A stretch of DNA of 64,000 nucleotides, taken from positions 868,001 through 932,000 of the forward strand of contig PNKZ01000001.1 in the NCBI GenBank assembly GCA_013822735.1, written 5' to 3'. A program made the translations under genes and the position numbers. The DNA comes from Pirellula sp. Lineage in GTDB: Bacteria > Planctomycetota > Planctomycetia > Pirellulales > PNKZ01. Shown here piece by piece: positions 37,365 through 46,438 of this stretch. Under the pieces are notes generated by a model, which did no database searches, was not told the origin of the DNA, and saw only the letters and a program-made list of their open reading frames with translations. Within the stretch, counting starts at the first letter, position 1. Each line of letters begins with the position of its first letter.

Positions 37365-37448
37365 GGTGGGTCGAGCGCAGCGAGGCCCACGCAGTTTGCA
37401 GAGCTTACAAGTCGCCGCGTGGGCCTCGCTGCGCTCGACCCACCCTAC
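37361..37448. repeat. Perfect 32-bp inverted repeat (GTAGGGTGGGTCGAGCG type)
   Basis: Arms at 37361-37392 and 37417-37448 are exact reverse complements, starting GTAGGGTGGGTCGAGCGCAG. A 24-base AT-richer loop separates them. As RNA it would form a very strong hairpin right after the LolA-like gene, whose stop codon is inside the left arm. Probably a dispersed REP-like element used as a transcript end. Confidence 0.85.
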
Positions 37449-37525
37449 AAGCGGCCCCTAGTGGGCACAGGTAACTTGTCGCTAAAATGGCGATGTCCCG
37501 CTGCTACCGAATCGAGACGACTGAC

Positions 37526-38098
37526 GTGAACCGCATTTTCTACCCGCTGGCTCTACTGGCGCTCGTGGCCATGGGCGCCGTGATGGTGCTCGGACTGTAC
37601 CTGCATTCGAAAGACATTCGCAATCCGCGCGACGGCGATGCTCAGCGCCTTGCGACGGTGCATCGGCTCTCAGGGATCGCGGCCGGCGTCTGCGTGCTCT
37701 TGGTCAACAGCGTCGTGATCACGTACTTCGTCGGTACGAGTCGTTGGACGAAAGAGGTATCGGAAACGTATCGCTTGTCGAACGACTTCGTGGCCCGCAG
37801 CAGCCGCTTGAAGCGACGGACCTTTCCCATCTCGGTGGCCAGTATGTTGATCGTCGTCGGCATCGTAGCGCTGGGTGGCGCGGCGGATCCGGGCTCGAGT
37901 TTTTCGCGCGATTTGATCTCACGTTTCGGCGACAACTTCGCTTGGGCCGACGTCCATCTCGGCGCGGCGCTCGCGGGTATGTCGCTGATTGCCGTCGGGT
38001 TCTACTACCAGGCGTCGTACATTCACGACAACCAGTCGGTCATTCAAGAAGTGATGACCGAAGTAAAACGTATTCGCGACGAACGCGGCCTCGACTAG
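37526..38098 (+). CDS. Four-helix membrane protein, unknown function
   Basis: A protein of about 190 residues with four hydrophobic helices: PLALLALVAMGAVMVLGLYL, GIAAGVCVLLVNSVVITYFV, ISVASMLIVVGIVALGGAAD and HLGAALAGMSLIAVGFYYQA. Charged loops lie between them, and it ends with a helix VIQEVMTEVKRIRDERG in the cytoplasm. I do not recognise a family. The chosen GTG start at 37526 puts the first helix near the N-terminus; an ATG at 37487 would add 13 residues. It converges with the ZIP transporter gene. Confidence 0.7.
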   Translation: MNRIFYPLALLALVAMGAVMVLGLYLHSKDIRNPRDGDAQRLATVHRLSGIAAGVCVLLVNSVVITYFVGTSRWTKEVSETYRLSNDFVARSSRLKRRTFPISVASMLIVVGIVALGGAADPGSSFSRDLISRFGDNFAWADVHLGAALAGMSLIAVGFYYQASYIHDNQSVIQEVMTEVKRIRDERGLD

Positions 38099-38110
38099 CC
38101 GACGTTGTGC

Positions 38111-39100
38111 TTACGGCACGGTCGGCGGCGTAGCGGGCGTCGGCAGCGCGACGTTTGCCGCCGGCGGAGCAGGGGGGGCCGGCAGATGATGGTCGTGCCC
38201 GCGCTCTTCCAAGAATACGATCGCTCCGGCCAGGCCGAGTCCGGCCAAGAGCGCGGCCGAAAGTCGAAACCGGTCGTGCGTGTGAAACTGCAGCTCCGGC
38301 AACAAGTCGCTCGTGGCGATACAGAGAAACGTACCGGCGGCCGCCGACAACGCGTAGCCGACCAATTGATTGCCGCCGATGCCGAGCGAGATCGCTCCCA
38401 GTTGGAACAATAGTGCGCCCGTCGGTACCGCCAGTGCGTACGCGACGTTCACCAGATGTCGATGCCGGGCGGAACGGCCGCCGACGGCCATGAGCGTGCC
38501 GAGCGTGAGCGAATCGAACGGCTTGTGCAGGACCACGACGAGAAACACCGCCAAGCCGGCCCACGCGACGCCATGCCCGTCGCGCATTTCCGCGTCGACC
38601 GATGCGGCCAAGGCGACGCCGTCGAGCAGGCTATGGAGCGCCAGCCCTAATAATGCCGCTGCCCAACTGGTTGAACGACCGCCCCCGTTGTGTCCATGCT
38701 CGTGGGCATGACCGTGATCGTGGGCATGTTCGTGACCATGGTGTGCGTGTTCGTGCGAGTGATGCCCGAGAGCGCAATCGTGGTCGGGACCTTCCGGATC
38801 GGCCGACTCGTCGGAATCGGGCGCACCGTGATGATGGAAGTGGAAAGCCCGCTCAATAAAGAACATCAATAGAAATCCGGCCAAGGTCCCCCACATGGTC
38901 CGATCGATCGAGCCGAGCAATAGATACGCATGCGGCACGAGATGAAGCAGGCCGACGCCGAGCATCGCCCCGGCGACGAAACTCAGTGCGGTTTGCATCC
39001 GCGTGTGCGTCAGACGAATCCAGTGCGGAATGAAGCCGCCGAGCAACGAAGCCGCCACGACCAGCGCACAGTAGATCAATAGCTGCGACGAAACGCTCAT
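38111..39100 (-). CDS. ZIP family divalent metal transporter
   Basis: A 329-residue membrane protein of the ZIP (ZRT/IRT) family, which moves Zn2+ or related ions into the cytoplasm. The family signature is in LLGLALHSLLDGVALAASVD and VVLHKPFDSLTLGTLMAVGG, with the His/Asp/Glu metal path, and LCIATSDLLPELQFHTHDRF further on. A cytosolic loop of about 50 residues is packed with His (HHSHEHAHHGHEHAHDHGHA), as in many ZIPs. About eight helices can be counted. It is monocistronic and the start is the first ATG. Metal specificity is not certain. Confidence 0.92.
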   Translation of the reverse strand: MSVSSQLLIYCALVVAASLLGGFIPHWIRLTHTRMQTALSFVAGAMLGVGLLHLVPHAYLLLGSIDRTMWGTLAGFLLMFFIERAFHFHHHGAPDSDESADPEGPDHDCALGHHSHEHAHHGHEHAHDHGHAHEHGHNGGGRSTSWAAALLGLALHSLLDGVALAASVDAEMRDGHGVAWAGLAVFLVVVLHKPFDSLTLGTLMAVGGRSARHRHLVNVAYALAVPTGALLFQLGAISLGIGGNQLVGYALSAAAGTFLCIATSDLLPELQFHTHDRFRLSAALLAGLGLAGAIVFLEERGHDHHLPAPPAPPAANVALPTPATPPTVP

Positions 39101-39349
39101 GCGGCGCGAGCCTGGACGAAAAATTTGCGGCGTTGAACCAAGCAGCGCAAGGCACGCGCCGCGATAAGGTAAACAGTATCCTCTCCCATGCCGGAGTTCA
39201 CAAGCGGGCCGAAACCGTCGGTAAGCGAGTCGATTTGATAAGCGGCCAGGGGAGTTGCCGTCGTCGACGCGGCGCGGCTATGTTGGCGACCGGCGACTTT
39301 ATGGAACGCTCGGTATCCGCGATACGAGTATCAGCGAAGGATTTGTGAA

Positions 39350-39799
39350 ATGCGAGCGGTCGTGCAGCGCGTGACGCGGGCTTCGGTGAAGGTCGGCGAT
39401 GAACTGGTCGGCGCGATCGAGCAGGGGTTGCTCGTCTTGCTCGGCGTCGGCGTCGACGATACGCAAACCGATGTCGACTACCTAGCGGAGAAGATCGTCG
39501 GCTTACGCATCTTTGAAGACGCGGCGGGTAAAATGAACTTGTCGCTCGCCGACATCGGTGGCGCGATGCTCGTCGTGAGCCAGTTCACGCTGTGGGGCGA
39601 TTGTCGCAAAGGGAAACGGCCCGGCTTCACCGATGCCGCGCCGCCGGAAACGGCCGTCGTGCTCTACGAAGCGTTCGTCGCTGCAGTAGTAAAGCAAGGG
39701 ATTCGCACCGCCACCGGAACGTTCCGCGCTCACATGGCCGTGGAATTGGTGAACGACGGGCCCGTGACGTTGCTCGTCGACAGCCGGAAGAACTTTTGA
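39350..39799 (+). CDS. dtd: D-aminoacyl-tRNA deacylase
   Basis: A 149-residue DTD protein that removes D-amino acids wrongly attached to tRNA. The opening [20 protein letters not shown], the [20 protein letters not shown] block (catalytic SQFTL) and the closing [11 protein letters not shown] with the Gly-Pro of the cross-subunit site all match. Length is standard. The common AT-A in the SQFTLaaD motif is WG here, within the family's range. It is divergent from the ZIP gene and followed by a convergent membrane-protein gene. Confidence 0.95.
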   Translation: MRAVVQRVTRASVKVGDELVGAIEQGLLVLLGVGVDDTQTDVDYLAEKIVGLRIFEDAAGKMNLSLADIGGAMLVVSQFTLWGDCRKGKRPGFTDAAPPETAVVLYEAFVAAVVKQGIRTATGTFRAHMAVELVNDGPVTLLVDSRKNF

Positions 39800-39821
39800 A
39801 TTGCCGGACCAACAGCGCTAG

Positions 39822-40982
39822 TTAGTAGCGGCGCGTCATCGGACCGTATTGGACGCGCGGATCGTATGGTGCGCCGGCCGCCGGCGTTTGTTGCCATCCA
39901 TTGGTTTGCGGCGTTGCGTACGGCTGTTGAGGGTAGCCTTGCGGAGCGTAATTCTGCGCCGGGGTGTTTTGCGGCGCGTAGCTTTGCGGCGGGTAGTACG
40001 GTTGCTGCGGCGCCGTTTGGCTGTAAGCAGGCGTCTGCGATTGCCACGGTTGTTGATACTGGTAGACGGGCTGCTGGGGTTGCTGCTGTGCGTAGCCTTG
40101 CGACTGCGGGTAGCCGCGCTGCGTAGCGTACTGTTGAGACTGTTGATAGTACTGCTGATTGTAGTTCGTCCCCGCGACGTTCTGTTGCCCGCCGTAGTTT
40201 GATGGTGCCGCATTATTCGACGGAGCTGATCCGATCGCGCCCGCGCGCGGAATGAGACCTTGGGGAAGTTGAAGATTCGCTCGACTCTCAATCGTCTGCA
40301 CGACGCCGGATGCGACTTCGTGAAACCGCGATGCTTCCGGCGAAACGGTGGCCCAAATCGGATCGTTGAATACCAGTACTCCCAGTAGCACGAGCTTGCC
40401 GTAGCAGGAGATATTGGCCCACATGCTGTCGCCCCACAGCTTCATCGCGGTGCCGGACGAACTTTTCAAGCCGATGCGACCTCCCTGCACGCGCACGCTC
40501 CAGATTTCGTCGAGAATTAAGTGTGAGAAAAAGCCGACCAAGACGGCGCAGGCTTTGTACGCGCGCAGGTAAATATCGCCGCTGGCGCAGACTAAGAATG
40601 CGACCTCGCCGGCAATGAGCGCTGCAGGAATGCTGTGAAACATGCCGCGATGCACGGTGTATTTTTTGAGCGCCGTGCCGAGCCCGAAGCGAACGACGAC
40701 GTACACGATCGCGCAAGCAAGGATTACGCCTTCGTTGGGCCAACCGAAGCTTTCAAACCTCGGCAACATCATCGCCGGGATGCAAGCCGCGGAAAACGCC
40801 AAGCTCTCGCGGAGCGGTACGCCGGAATCGCTATCCAAGTCGGGCAGCATTCCCGAAACGCTGCACAGTGCGCCGGCCAAAGCGCAGGCCGGCAGCGGCA
40901 CGTTGAAGTGACGATTGGCCACGACCGCATAGCCGAGGCCTAATGCCGTGCTGGTGGTGATGTGCGTTTTGAAATCGGCCAC
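39822..40982 (-). CDS. DUF457/YdjM-like membrane protein with Gln/Tyr/Pro-rich tail
   Basis: A 386-residue protein. The first 240 residues match inner-membrane metal-dependent hydrolase-like proteins (YdjM/DUF457): FKTHITTSTALGLGYAVVAN, SGMLPDLDSDSGVPLRESL (Asp-rich site), VHRGMFHSIPAALIAGEVAF (HRxxxHS) and SHLILDEIWSV. Five or six hydrophobic helices occur here. The last 110 residues are a Q/Y/P repeat (QQYYQQSQQYATQRGYPQSQ). I chose the GTG start at 40982, directly before the conserved opening; a longer frame to 41069 is possible. It is divergent from a CvpA-like gene that has a similar tail. Confidence 0.78.
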   Translation of the reverse strand: MADFKTHITTSTALGLGYAVVANRHFNVPLPACALAGALCSVSGMLPDLDSDSGVPLRESLAFSAACIPAMMLPRFESFGWPNEGVILACAIVYVVVRFGLGTALKKYTVHRGMFHSIPAALIAGEVAFLVCASGDIYLRAYKACAVLVGFFSHLILDEIWSVRVQGGRIGLKSSSGTAMKLWGDSMWANISCYGKLVLLGVLVFNDPIWATVSPEASRFHEVASGVVQTIESRANLQLPQGLIPRAGAIGSAPSNNAAPSNYGGQQNVAGTNYNQQYYQQSQQYATQRGYPQSQGYAQQQPQQPVYQYQQPWQSQTPAYSQTAPQQPYYPPQSYAPQNTPAQNYAPQGYPQQPYATPQTNGWQQTPAAGAPYDPRVQYGPMTRRY

Positions 40983-41217
40983 GCGCGTACTCCGTGCGCT
41001 CGCCGCCGGCATCCTGCACCGCGGCGCGGCGGGCACAATACAGCAAGCTGCCGGCAAGAGCAAACCCAACCGTCGCCCCTCCGGCGAGTGCCGGCACGAA
41101 CTGCTCTTCGCGATTTTCCATAGGCCGCTCTATACTTCATGGGTGCGCCGCCGCACGTTGGGGCAAACCGTGCGGAACGTCGTCCGGCAAGCGGTGCAAG
41201 CTACTCGAAAGTCTCAC

Positions 41218-42015
41218 ATGCAAACGTACGACATGGTCATGCTGGGAGTGTTGGGCTGCGCCACGCTCTTCGGCTTTATGAAAGGCTTTGCGTGGCAGCT
41301 GGCGTCGATCGCCTCGCTGGTGCTCAGCTATTTCTGTGCGTATCGCTTTGCCGACCAGCTGGCGCCGTATTTGAATGCCGACCCGCGCTGGAGCAAGTAT
41401 CTAGCAATGCTCGTGCTCTATTGCGGCACGGGCTTTGTCGTTTGGATGGGTTTCCGCTTCATCTCCGGAGCGATCGACCAAATTCGTCTCCGCGAGTTCG
41501 ATCGTCAGATGGGCGGCCTACTCGGCTTCGGCAAGGGCGCCCTGCTTTGCACCGTCATTACATTCTTTGCCGTCTCGCTCAATGACGATACGCGCGCCGC
41601 GGTCTTGAAGTCGAAGTCGGGCTATTACATCTCCGACATTCTCCACAAAGCTACGCCGATCATGCCGCCGGAGTGGACGAAGCTGCTCGGCCCGTACCTC
41701 GACAAACTCAATCGCGGTCTCGACCCGAATCAAGAGATCGATCCGCTTCAATTGCCGTCTCTGCCGTCGCTGCCGCAAGGTTTGCCGGCCGGCTTGCCGC
41801 AATCGCTGCCGCAAAACTGGTTGCCTCAAGGCCAACCGCAACCCGGCTACGGTCAACCGCAGAACTACGGCCCTCAGGGATACCAGCCCGGCTATCAGAG
41901 CGGCTATCCTCCTCAAGCTCCCTATCAGCAGCCGGGCCAGCCGCAGTCGCCGTACTATGCACCGCCGAACACGGCGCAACCGGGCGGCTATTCGAGCGGC
42001 TTCGGCAATCGGTAG
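41218..42015 (+). CDS. CvpA family membrane protein with Pro/Gln/Tyr-rich tail
   Basis: A 265-residue protein. Four hydrophobic helices in the first 130 residues (MLGVLGCATLFGFMKGFAWQ, LASIASLVLSYFCAYRFADQ, YLAMLVLYCGTGFVVWMGFR, LGFGKGALLCTVITFFAVSL) match the CvpA/colicin V production family. The C-terminal 110 residues are Pro/Gln/Tyr-rich (QPGYGQPQNYGPQGYQPGYQ). It is the last host gene before the integrated element and reads toward it. The family's role is unclear; envelope or stress roles are reported for CvpA. Confidence 0.82.
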   Translation: MQTYDMVMLGVLGCATLFGFMKGFAWQLASIASLVLSYFCAYRFADQLAPYLNADPRWSKYLAMLVLYCGTGFVVWMGFRFISGAIDQIRLREFDRQMGGLLGFGKGALLCTVITFFAVSLNDDTRAAVLKSKSGYYISDILHKATPIMPPEWTKLLGPYLDKLNRGLDPNQEIDPLQLPSLPSLPQGLPAGLPQSLPQNWLPQGQPQPGYGQPQNYGPQGYQPGYQSGYPPQAPYQQPGQPQSPYYAPPNTAQPGGYSSGFGNR

Positions 42016-42548
42016 CGCACCGCCCTACCCTCGGCGATGAACTTCGGAGCGACGCAACGCGGGTAAATGGTTCCGAAGACTTCGATTGGTCGGGCACGCA
42101 AAAGCCGGCCGGTTGTTCCGTGGGCGGCAAGCTTGGGATTCGCGGCACAGCGAGGCAGGGGGGCGCAACCGGATTTGAGCCTGAGCGATTCGGCAGGCCG
42201 ACGAACCCTTCGAGGGCCGCCCGGAAGTGTTTGTTGGGAGCGGCGTTTCGGGAACGGTTCGCCGGCCGTCGAACTTCGGACGACACACCGAGGCGACCCG
42301 TGCCGACCACCCCTGCTTGGCGCTCAGATTTCTGCGTCCCGTCGGCGCCCAAAATCGGGCCCCGGAAACGGTCCGTGATCTTCGTCGCCGAACGTCGAAC
42401 GGGCCGCGCCGCCGCAACGAAAAACTTCTCGCGATCTGCCCACGGTCGACAACGCCACGGCAGCCATCGAGCCGGCAATCACACAACAACAGGGCAGCCG
42501 TCGCATGAACCGCGAAAACGCGTAAATCCCGAGAAAACCGAGGCCGCC
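42016..42548. other. Gene-poor host flank left of the integrated element
   Basis: 533 bp of GC-rich sequence from the CvpA-like stop to the left direct repeat. Minus-strand frames are open but arginine-rich, and one crosses the element boundary; none is convincing. With the similar stretch on the right side it would form a gene-free zone around the intact attachment site. Confidence 0.45.
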
Positions 42549-42549
42549 A

Positions 42550-42577
42550 ACCGAACATAAGAAACAACATCTGGATA
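42550..42577 (+). other. attL: hybrid dif-like site
   Basis: Arms and centre read ACCGAACATAA, GAAACA, ACATCTGGATA. The left arm and 6-bp centre are identical to attR; the right arm differs from it and lacks the TTAT start. The left arm resembles the XerD half of dif (reverse complement ATTTAACATAA in E. coli; AACATAA shared). The degenerate right arm would come from the phage. Next to it ACTTGG/CCAAGT forms a small hairpin (42578-42595 region). Confidence 0.7.
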
Positions 42578-42998
42578 ACTTGGAGAAAACCAAGTAATAT
42601 CCCGGAGCGCCACGGATTTACGGCGATTGCGAGCGCACGCAAGCCACGTGCAATTGCAGAATGCGAAGCTGAGCCTTAAAACGGCTTCAATCATCGGCCA
42701 CCATCCATGGTCGGTGCAAGAGCGACGGAACGCTGATTACGTTACGTAGCTCGTATAAAGCCCGGGCTGATAACCCGAGCAGAAGCATATGCCTCACGTC
42801 GCCCGGCAAGGCGGCGTGAGGTTTTTTTACGCCTCACGGTCGGTAGGCTACTCCTAAGCCTAACAACCTGTCAACGTGTATCGGCATTCGCCTTTGAGCC
42901 CTTGAGTCCTTCAGATACGCCCGGACGACGCTCGTTTTACCACCGCCGAACGCACACCATGTACGGCCCCTATTTCCACGCTGAGGATTGTCAAAGCT
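42578..42998. other. Leader region between attL and the first cargo gene
   Basis: 421 bp without a protein gene. It contains a short hairpin beside attL (ACTTGG, then AGAAAA, then CCAAGT), a second near 42761-42779 (CGGG and CCCG), and the terminator hairpin at 42792. In the circular phage genome this would adjoin the early-operon leader at 58973-59150, so it may hold replication-origin or packaging signals as well as the cargo promoter. Confidence 0.5.
42792..42828 (+). terminator. Strong intrinsic terminator
   Basis: CCTCACGTCGCC (42792-42803) pairs with GGCGGCGTGAGG (42810-42821) around CGGCAA, and seven T follow. It ends a plus-strand transcript before the deaminase gene at 42999. No protein gene lies between attL and this site, so a small RNA may be made here, or it blocks read-through from the host side. 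Confidence 0.85.
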
Positions 42999-44858
42999 AT
43001 GTCCGAAGACGATCTCAAATTCATGAAGTTGGCAATTGAGCAAGCACGCAAATGTTGTGGAGAAGACGACCGTACGCACCCCAAAGTTGGCGTTGTCGTT
43101 GTAAAAGACGGCGAAGTGCTTGCGATGGCGCACCGCGGCGAAATGACAGGTGGCGAGCACGCAGAGTTTACCGCCTTAGAAAAGAAGCTTGCAGAGAATC
43201 ATGTAGCTGGCGCAACGATCTACACGACTCTCGAGCCGTGTACGTCACGCAACCATCCTAAGGTTCCCTGTGCCGACCGCGTTATCGATCGCCGTCTTAA
43301 ACGCGTCGTAATTGGGATGCTCGACCCCAATCCGAACATATGTGGTAAAGGACTTTGGGCACTACGTGAAGCGCAGATCGAGACAGATCTTTTTCCACAT
43401 GCTTTGATGGCGGAAATTGAAGAACTCAACCGTGAGTTTATCCGTGCTCATCGCCCGCGTGCGAAGCATGTCGCACCTGCGCATGACCCCGGCAATGAGG
43501 TCGCGCTGCTCGCTGGTGCCCAGCCCCCTTCGCCTCAAAGTAGTGCGGATCTCGCCACGTTTTTTCAGAATGGTGATTTCGCCGGGGCTGAACAGCTATT
43601 CGAGCGGCTTTGTTCAGAGACGACCGATCCGAAATCACAAGACGAATTAAGGGTTGAGTTTTTGTACTTTCGCGTCGTTTACGCGCATGACGTTGATGCA
43701 CAAACCGAACTTGAAAAAGCGACTGCCTCGCCAGCCGTCGGCGCCTTCGCTACTCACCTGTTGGCGTATGCGTTGGAAACCGTTGGCGCTCCTCATGACG
43801 CCGCCGCTATGCTCGCGCGTGTGGCGGCTGCTGCCACTAGCCCCGATGATAAAGCTCGCCTAAGTCTGAAACGATCTGAAGTGTTCGACAAGTCGGGAAA
43901 TCCTACGGCGGCCAGAGTCGCCGTGCTCGATGCTCTCAAGTGCGCTGTAAATCCGAAGGTACGAGCTGCCGCTTTCGCCAAGCTCAGTGAACTTTTCGAC
44001 GGGCCGTACCCGGCCTTTACGAAGGCGGCGTTGCTCTGCCGCGCGGCATCCCTCGACCCATCTACAAATCGACGATTCTTCGCTGGCCTAGAACTCTCCA
44101 ACGCCGGACTTAATAGATCGGGAATGCTGCAATACGAATACATATTGGTTACCGAGCCAGATCACGTAGGTGCGCTCAACAATCAATTCGTTTCTATTCA
44201 GGAAACGGGATTAATCGGAAAAGCAATTGGGCGGTTGAAGGCCGCCGCTGACAAAGGTATGCCGCTTGCGGCGGCAAATCTCGCACACAAATATATGGCG
44301 GCTGGCTTTATGGATGAGGCGGCCGAGTGGATCAAGAAGGGGCTCAAGTGCGAAGATCCACACGAGCTGGGCAGCGCAATGACGGCGCTCAAAGAACAAC
44401 AAGAGGACGAAGCTAAAAAATGGTCTGCGATGAAGAAACGCGCGAATGGCGAGCTTCGCTTTTTTGAGTCGTTGGCCGATGCCCTAGCGGCTTCCGCCGA
44501 CGGCACAACGATCGCTGGCGATTGGCGCACGAGTACGGCGTCAACGGCGGTAGTTACCATAGACGACGCCGGCAATATCACAGCTGATTGGGGAGAAGGT
44601 TCCCACAAAGGGCGTCTCACTGGAAGCATCATCGGCAAGGCAATTATCGGAAAGTACGAAACGTGGGATTCGCTGTGGGACAAATTTCGGGACAATGGAA
44701 CCGCATTTTTGGCTCAAACAAGCGACTTTGACGTCGCTTGTCTGTTGCTCGCTAATGATGGTGAAACTCAGATTGTCGAGTGGCGTCGTCCCGCTCCGAT
44801 TACCGCTCTGCCATCGAACCATTCATCGGAAACTCCTCGCTTGTCAAACGAACAGTAA
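42999..44858 (+). CDS. RibD-like deaminase fused to an alpha-solenoid and C-terminal beta domain
   Basis: A 619-residue three-part protein. Residues 1-155 form a zinc deaminase: EHAEF (His54, Glu56) and the Cys pair in LEPCTSRNHPKVPC (Cys81, Cys91), as in RibD and nucleotide deaminases. Residues 180-480 are helical repeats in TPR/Sel1 style (FAGAEQLFERL, AIGRLKAAADKGMPLAAANL, DEAAEWIKKGLK). Residues 490-600 look beta-rich (AVVTIDDAGNITADWGEGSH). No riboflavin reductase domain or rib gene is near, so a vitamin role is unlikely. It is the first of two plus-strand cargo genes and GC is lower than in host genes. A nucleotide or RNA deaminase with a sensing solenoid, possibly anti-phage, is an inference. 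Confidence 0.75.
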   Translation: MSEDDLKFMKLAIEQARKCCGEDDRTHPKVGVVVVKDGEVLAMAHRGEMTGGEHAEFTALEKKLAENHVAGATIYTTLEPCTSRNHPKVPCADRVIDRRLKRVVIGMLDPNPNICGKGLWALREAQIETDLFPHALMAEIEELNREFIRAHRPRAKHVAPAHDPGNEVALLAGAQPPSPQSSADLATFFQNGDFAGAEQLFERLCSETTDPKSQDELRVEFLYFRVVYAHDVDAQTELEKATASPAVGAFATHLLAYALETVGAPHDAAAMLARVAAAATSPDDKARLSLKRSEVFDKSGNPTAARVAVLDALKCAVNPKVRAAAFAKLSELFDGPYPAFTKAALLCRAASLDPSTNRRFFAGLELSNAGLNRSGMLQYEYILVTEPDHVGALNNQFVSIQETGLIGKAIGRLKAAADKGMPLAAANLAHKYMAAGFMDEAAEWIKKGLKCEDPHELGSAMTALKEQQEDEAKKWSAMKKRANGELRFFESLADALAASADGTTIAGDWRTSTASTAVVTIDDAGNITADWGEGSHKGRLTGSIIGKAIIGKYETWDSLWDKFRDNGTAFLAQTSDFDVACLLLANDGETQIVEWRRPAPITALPSNHSSETPRLSNEQ

Positions 44859-44979
44859 CCGACGCTTCGTTGTGTGCCGAAAGAACATTCGCATGAGCTA
44901 TCACGCACGCTTAGACACCAATTCGCTTAAGTCGCGACTTCTCCAGGTCCATCATGGAAACAATGGATGGGCATCCTGA

Positions 44980-46404
44980 ATGAGCAAGCGAAAAGTTGAT
45001 CCGGAGCAGATGCTCCTTGAACTCGCCGAAGCCAAAGGGCCGGATGTATTGCATCTCCCGTACACGTCAGAATTCGAATCCCTCTGCGAGCGAATCACTC
45101 CTGACGCCACGACCGAAGATAAGCATCGATTGTGGGAGAAAATGCTCGAGCGGAGAAACGAAGACTTATCGGAGGACGAAGGATCGGCATCCGTCGCATC
45201 ACTGCCTTATGTCCCTGAAGTCCTCGCCAGCGATGTCGAAACAGCGTCACCGGCTGCGAAGCCCGCCGTGGAGTTTTCCCGCCCTCCTGAAGAAAATGGA
45301 TTGCTTTTCGACATTCACGATCCAATTCCAGATCTTCAGCCGTGGACTGTTGCGTCTGAGCCAGTATTACCGCCGGAGCAAGTAGAGCGTCGAGACAGAA
45401 TGTTGGCCGCCCTTGCGGATTCTTACCTCGCAAGCCGTGAACAAAGAGTTGCTCGTATTCTCGAAAAATTCCCTGAAACCCGCGACAGCGACACTGCCCT
45501 GGGAATTAGATATTGGAAGTTGTTTCAGGCGGACGTCTTGGAACAGTGGCACCCGCTTGAACTAGAAGTGCTTTTTGAGCTCGACCGTATTGAAACACTT
45601 GGTCGCGTACGCCGCATGATCCAAAACGAGTTAAGACTTTTCCGAGGACTCGAAGACACACGCCGCGCTCGTGAAGCCATGCAGGCCGAACTGCACGAAT
45701 ATATTGCTGCTCACCGTGGCTCACTTCCGGAAATCCGATTTTACCTGGATGAAACCGGCAATGAGGGCGACAAAGCCTACACCGGAGTTGCTGGAATCTG
45801 TGTAATCAATTGGAAGCAGTTCGAAAAGCATCATGCCGCGCTTCAGCAATGGCGAGCGAGGCAGGGATGGCCTGAAACGATACATTTCGCCGACACGGGG
45901 ATCGACAAATTGGATCGGGCGGTTGCGCTACTGCAGCAACTTACGTCGCGGCGTTCGGGCATCCTCTTCCTTGGCTATTCGATGACATCTCGCGGCCGCA
46001 CGTCAGAGGTCTTGTTCTCATTACTCATTCAACTCGTCGTGGATTCGTTGAGACACCTGCGCAAATGCGGATGTCTTGGAAGTCCCCGCAGCGTTCGTGT
46101 CATTAAGGAAGCTGAGCCGGGTTTTGATTCTCTTCACTTGCAGATGATGACAAAGCAACTTGCCGAGATCGTCGCGCTCGACTTCCCCGGTGAGCTAAAT
46201 GTTCTGCCTGTAGAGTCAGTCACAAAGGGACGCACAGTTCTTCTCGAATGTGCCGACCTAATCGCCGGCGGAATGCAGCGCCGCGCTCTAATGAAAGGGC
46301 GCAATCCGAAAGATCGGCTCGCTGAGGCGATCATTAACGTCACCGGCTTCGAAGACGGCGGGGACACGGGCACGGTCTTCAAGTACTATCCGACCGTGCG
46401 CTGA
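44980..46404 (+). CDS. DUF3800 domain protein
   Basis: A 474-residue protein. The N-terminal 250 residues are charged and helical with no family recognised. From about 253 a DUF3800 domain starts with RFYLDETGNEGDKAYTGVAG, and near 422 it closes with LECADLIAGG, the two conserved Asp/Glu sites of this RNase H-like family. DUF3800 proteins are frequent on phages and mobile elements, and their substrate is unknown. It starts 121 bp after the deaminase gene on the same strand, so it is probably in one operon. It converges with the ImmA gene (34 bp apart). Confidence 0.82.
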   Translation: MSKRKVDPEQMLLELAEAKGPDVLHLPYTSEFESLCERITPDATTEDKHRLWEKMLERRNEDLSEDEGSASVASLPYVPEVLASDVETASPAAKPAVEFSRPPEENGLLFDIHDPIPDLQPWTVASEPVLPPEQVERRDRMLAALADSYLASREQRVARILEKFPETRDSDTALGIRYWKLFQADVLEQWHPLELEVLFELDRIETLGRVRRMIQNELRLFRGLEDTRRAREAMQAELHEYIAAHRGSLPEIRFYLDETGNEGDKAYTGVAGICVINWKQFEKHHAALQQWRARQGWPETIHFADTGIDKLDRAVALLQQLTSRRSGILFLGYSMTSRGRTSEVLFSLLIQLVVDSLRHLRKCGCLGSPRSVRVIKEAEPGFDSLHLQMMTKQLAEIVALDFPGELNVLPVESVTKGRTVLLECADLIAGGMQRRALMKGRNPKDRLAEAIINVTGFEDGGDTGTVFKYYPTVR

Positions 46405-46438
46405 CGCAGATGGTAGTTGAGCGCGTTCTTGTCGCGAG

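Noticed and set aside
42324-42507. Small minus-strand frame beginning MRRLPCCCVIAGSMAAV
   Set aside because: It starts like a signal peptide but the remainder is Arg/Gly-rich and without homology known to me. It is left out as unsupported.
42549-42600. tRNA gene as integration target
   Set aside because: No cloverleaf or tRNA-like 3' end was found near either boundary; the Xer/dif explanation fits better.
42025-42642. Minus-strand open frame of about 205 codons across the left element boundary
   Set aside because: It is arginine-rich, has no recognisable domain, and crosses attL, so it could not have existed before integration.
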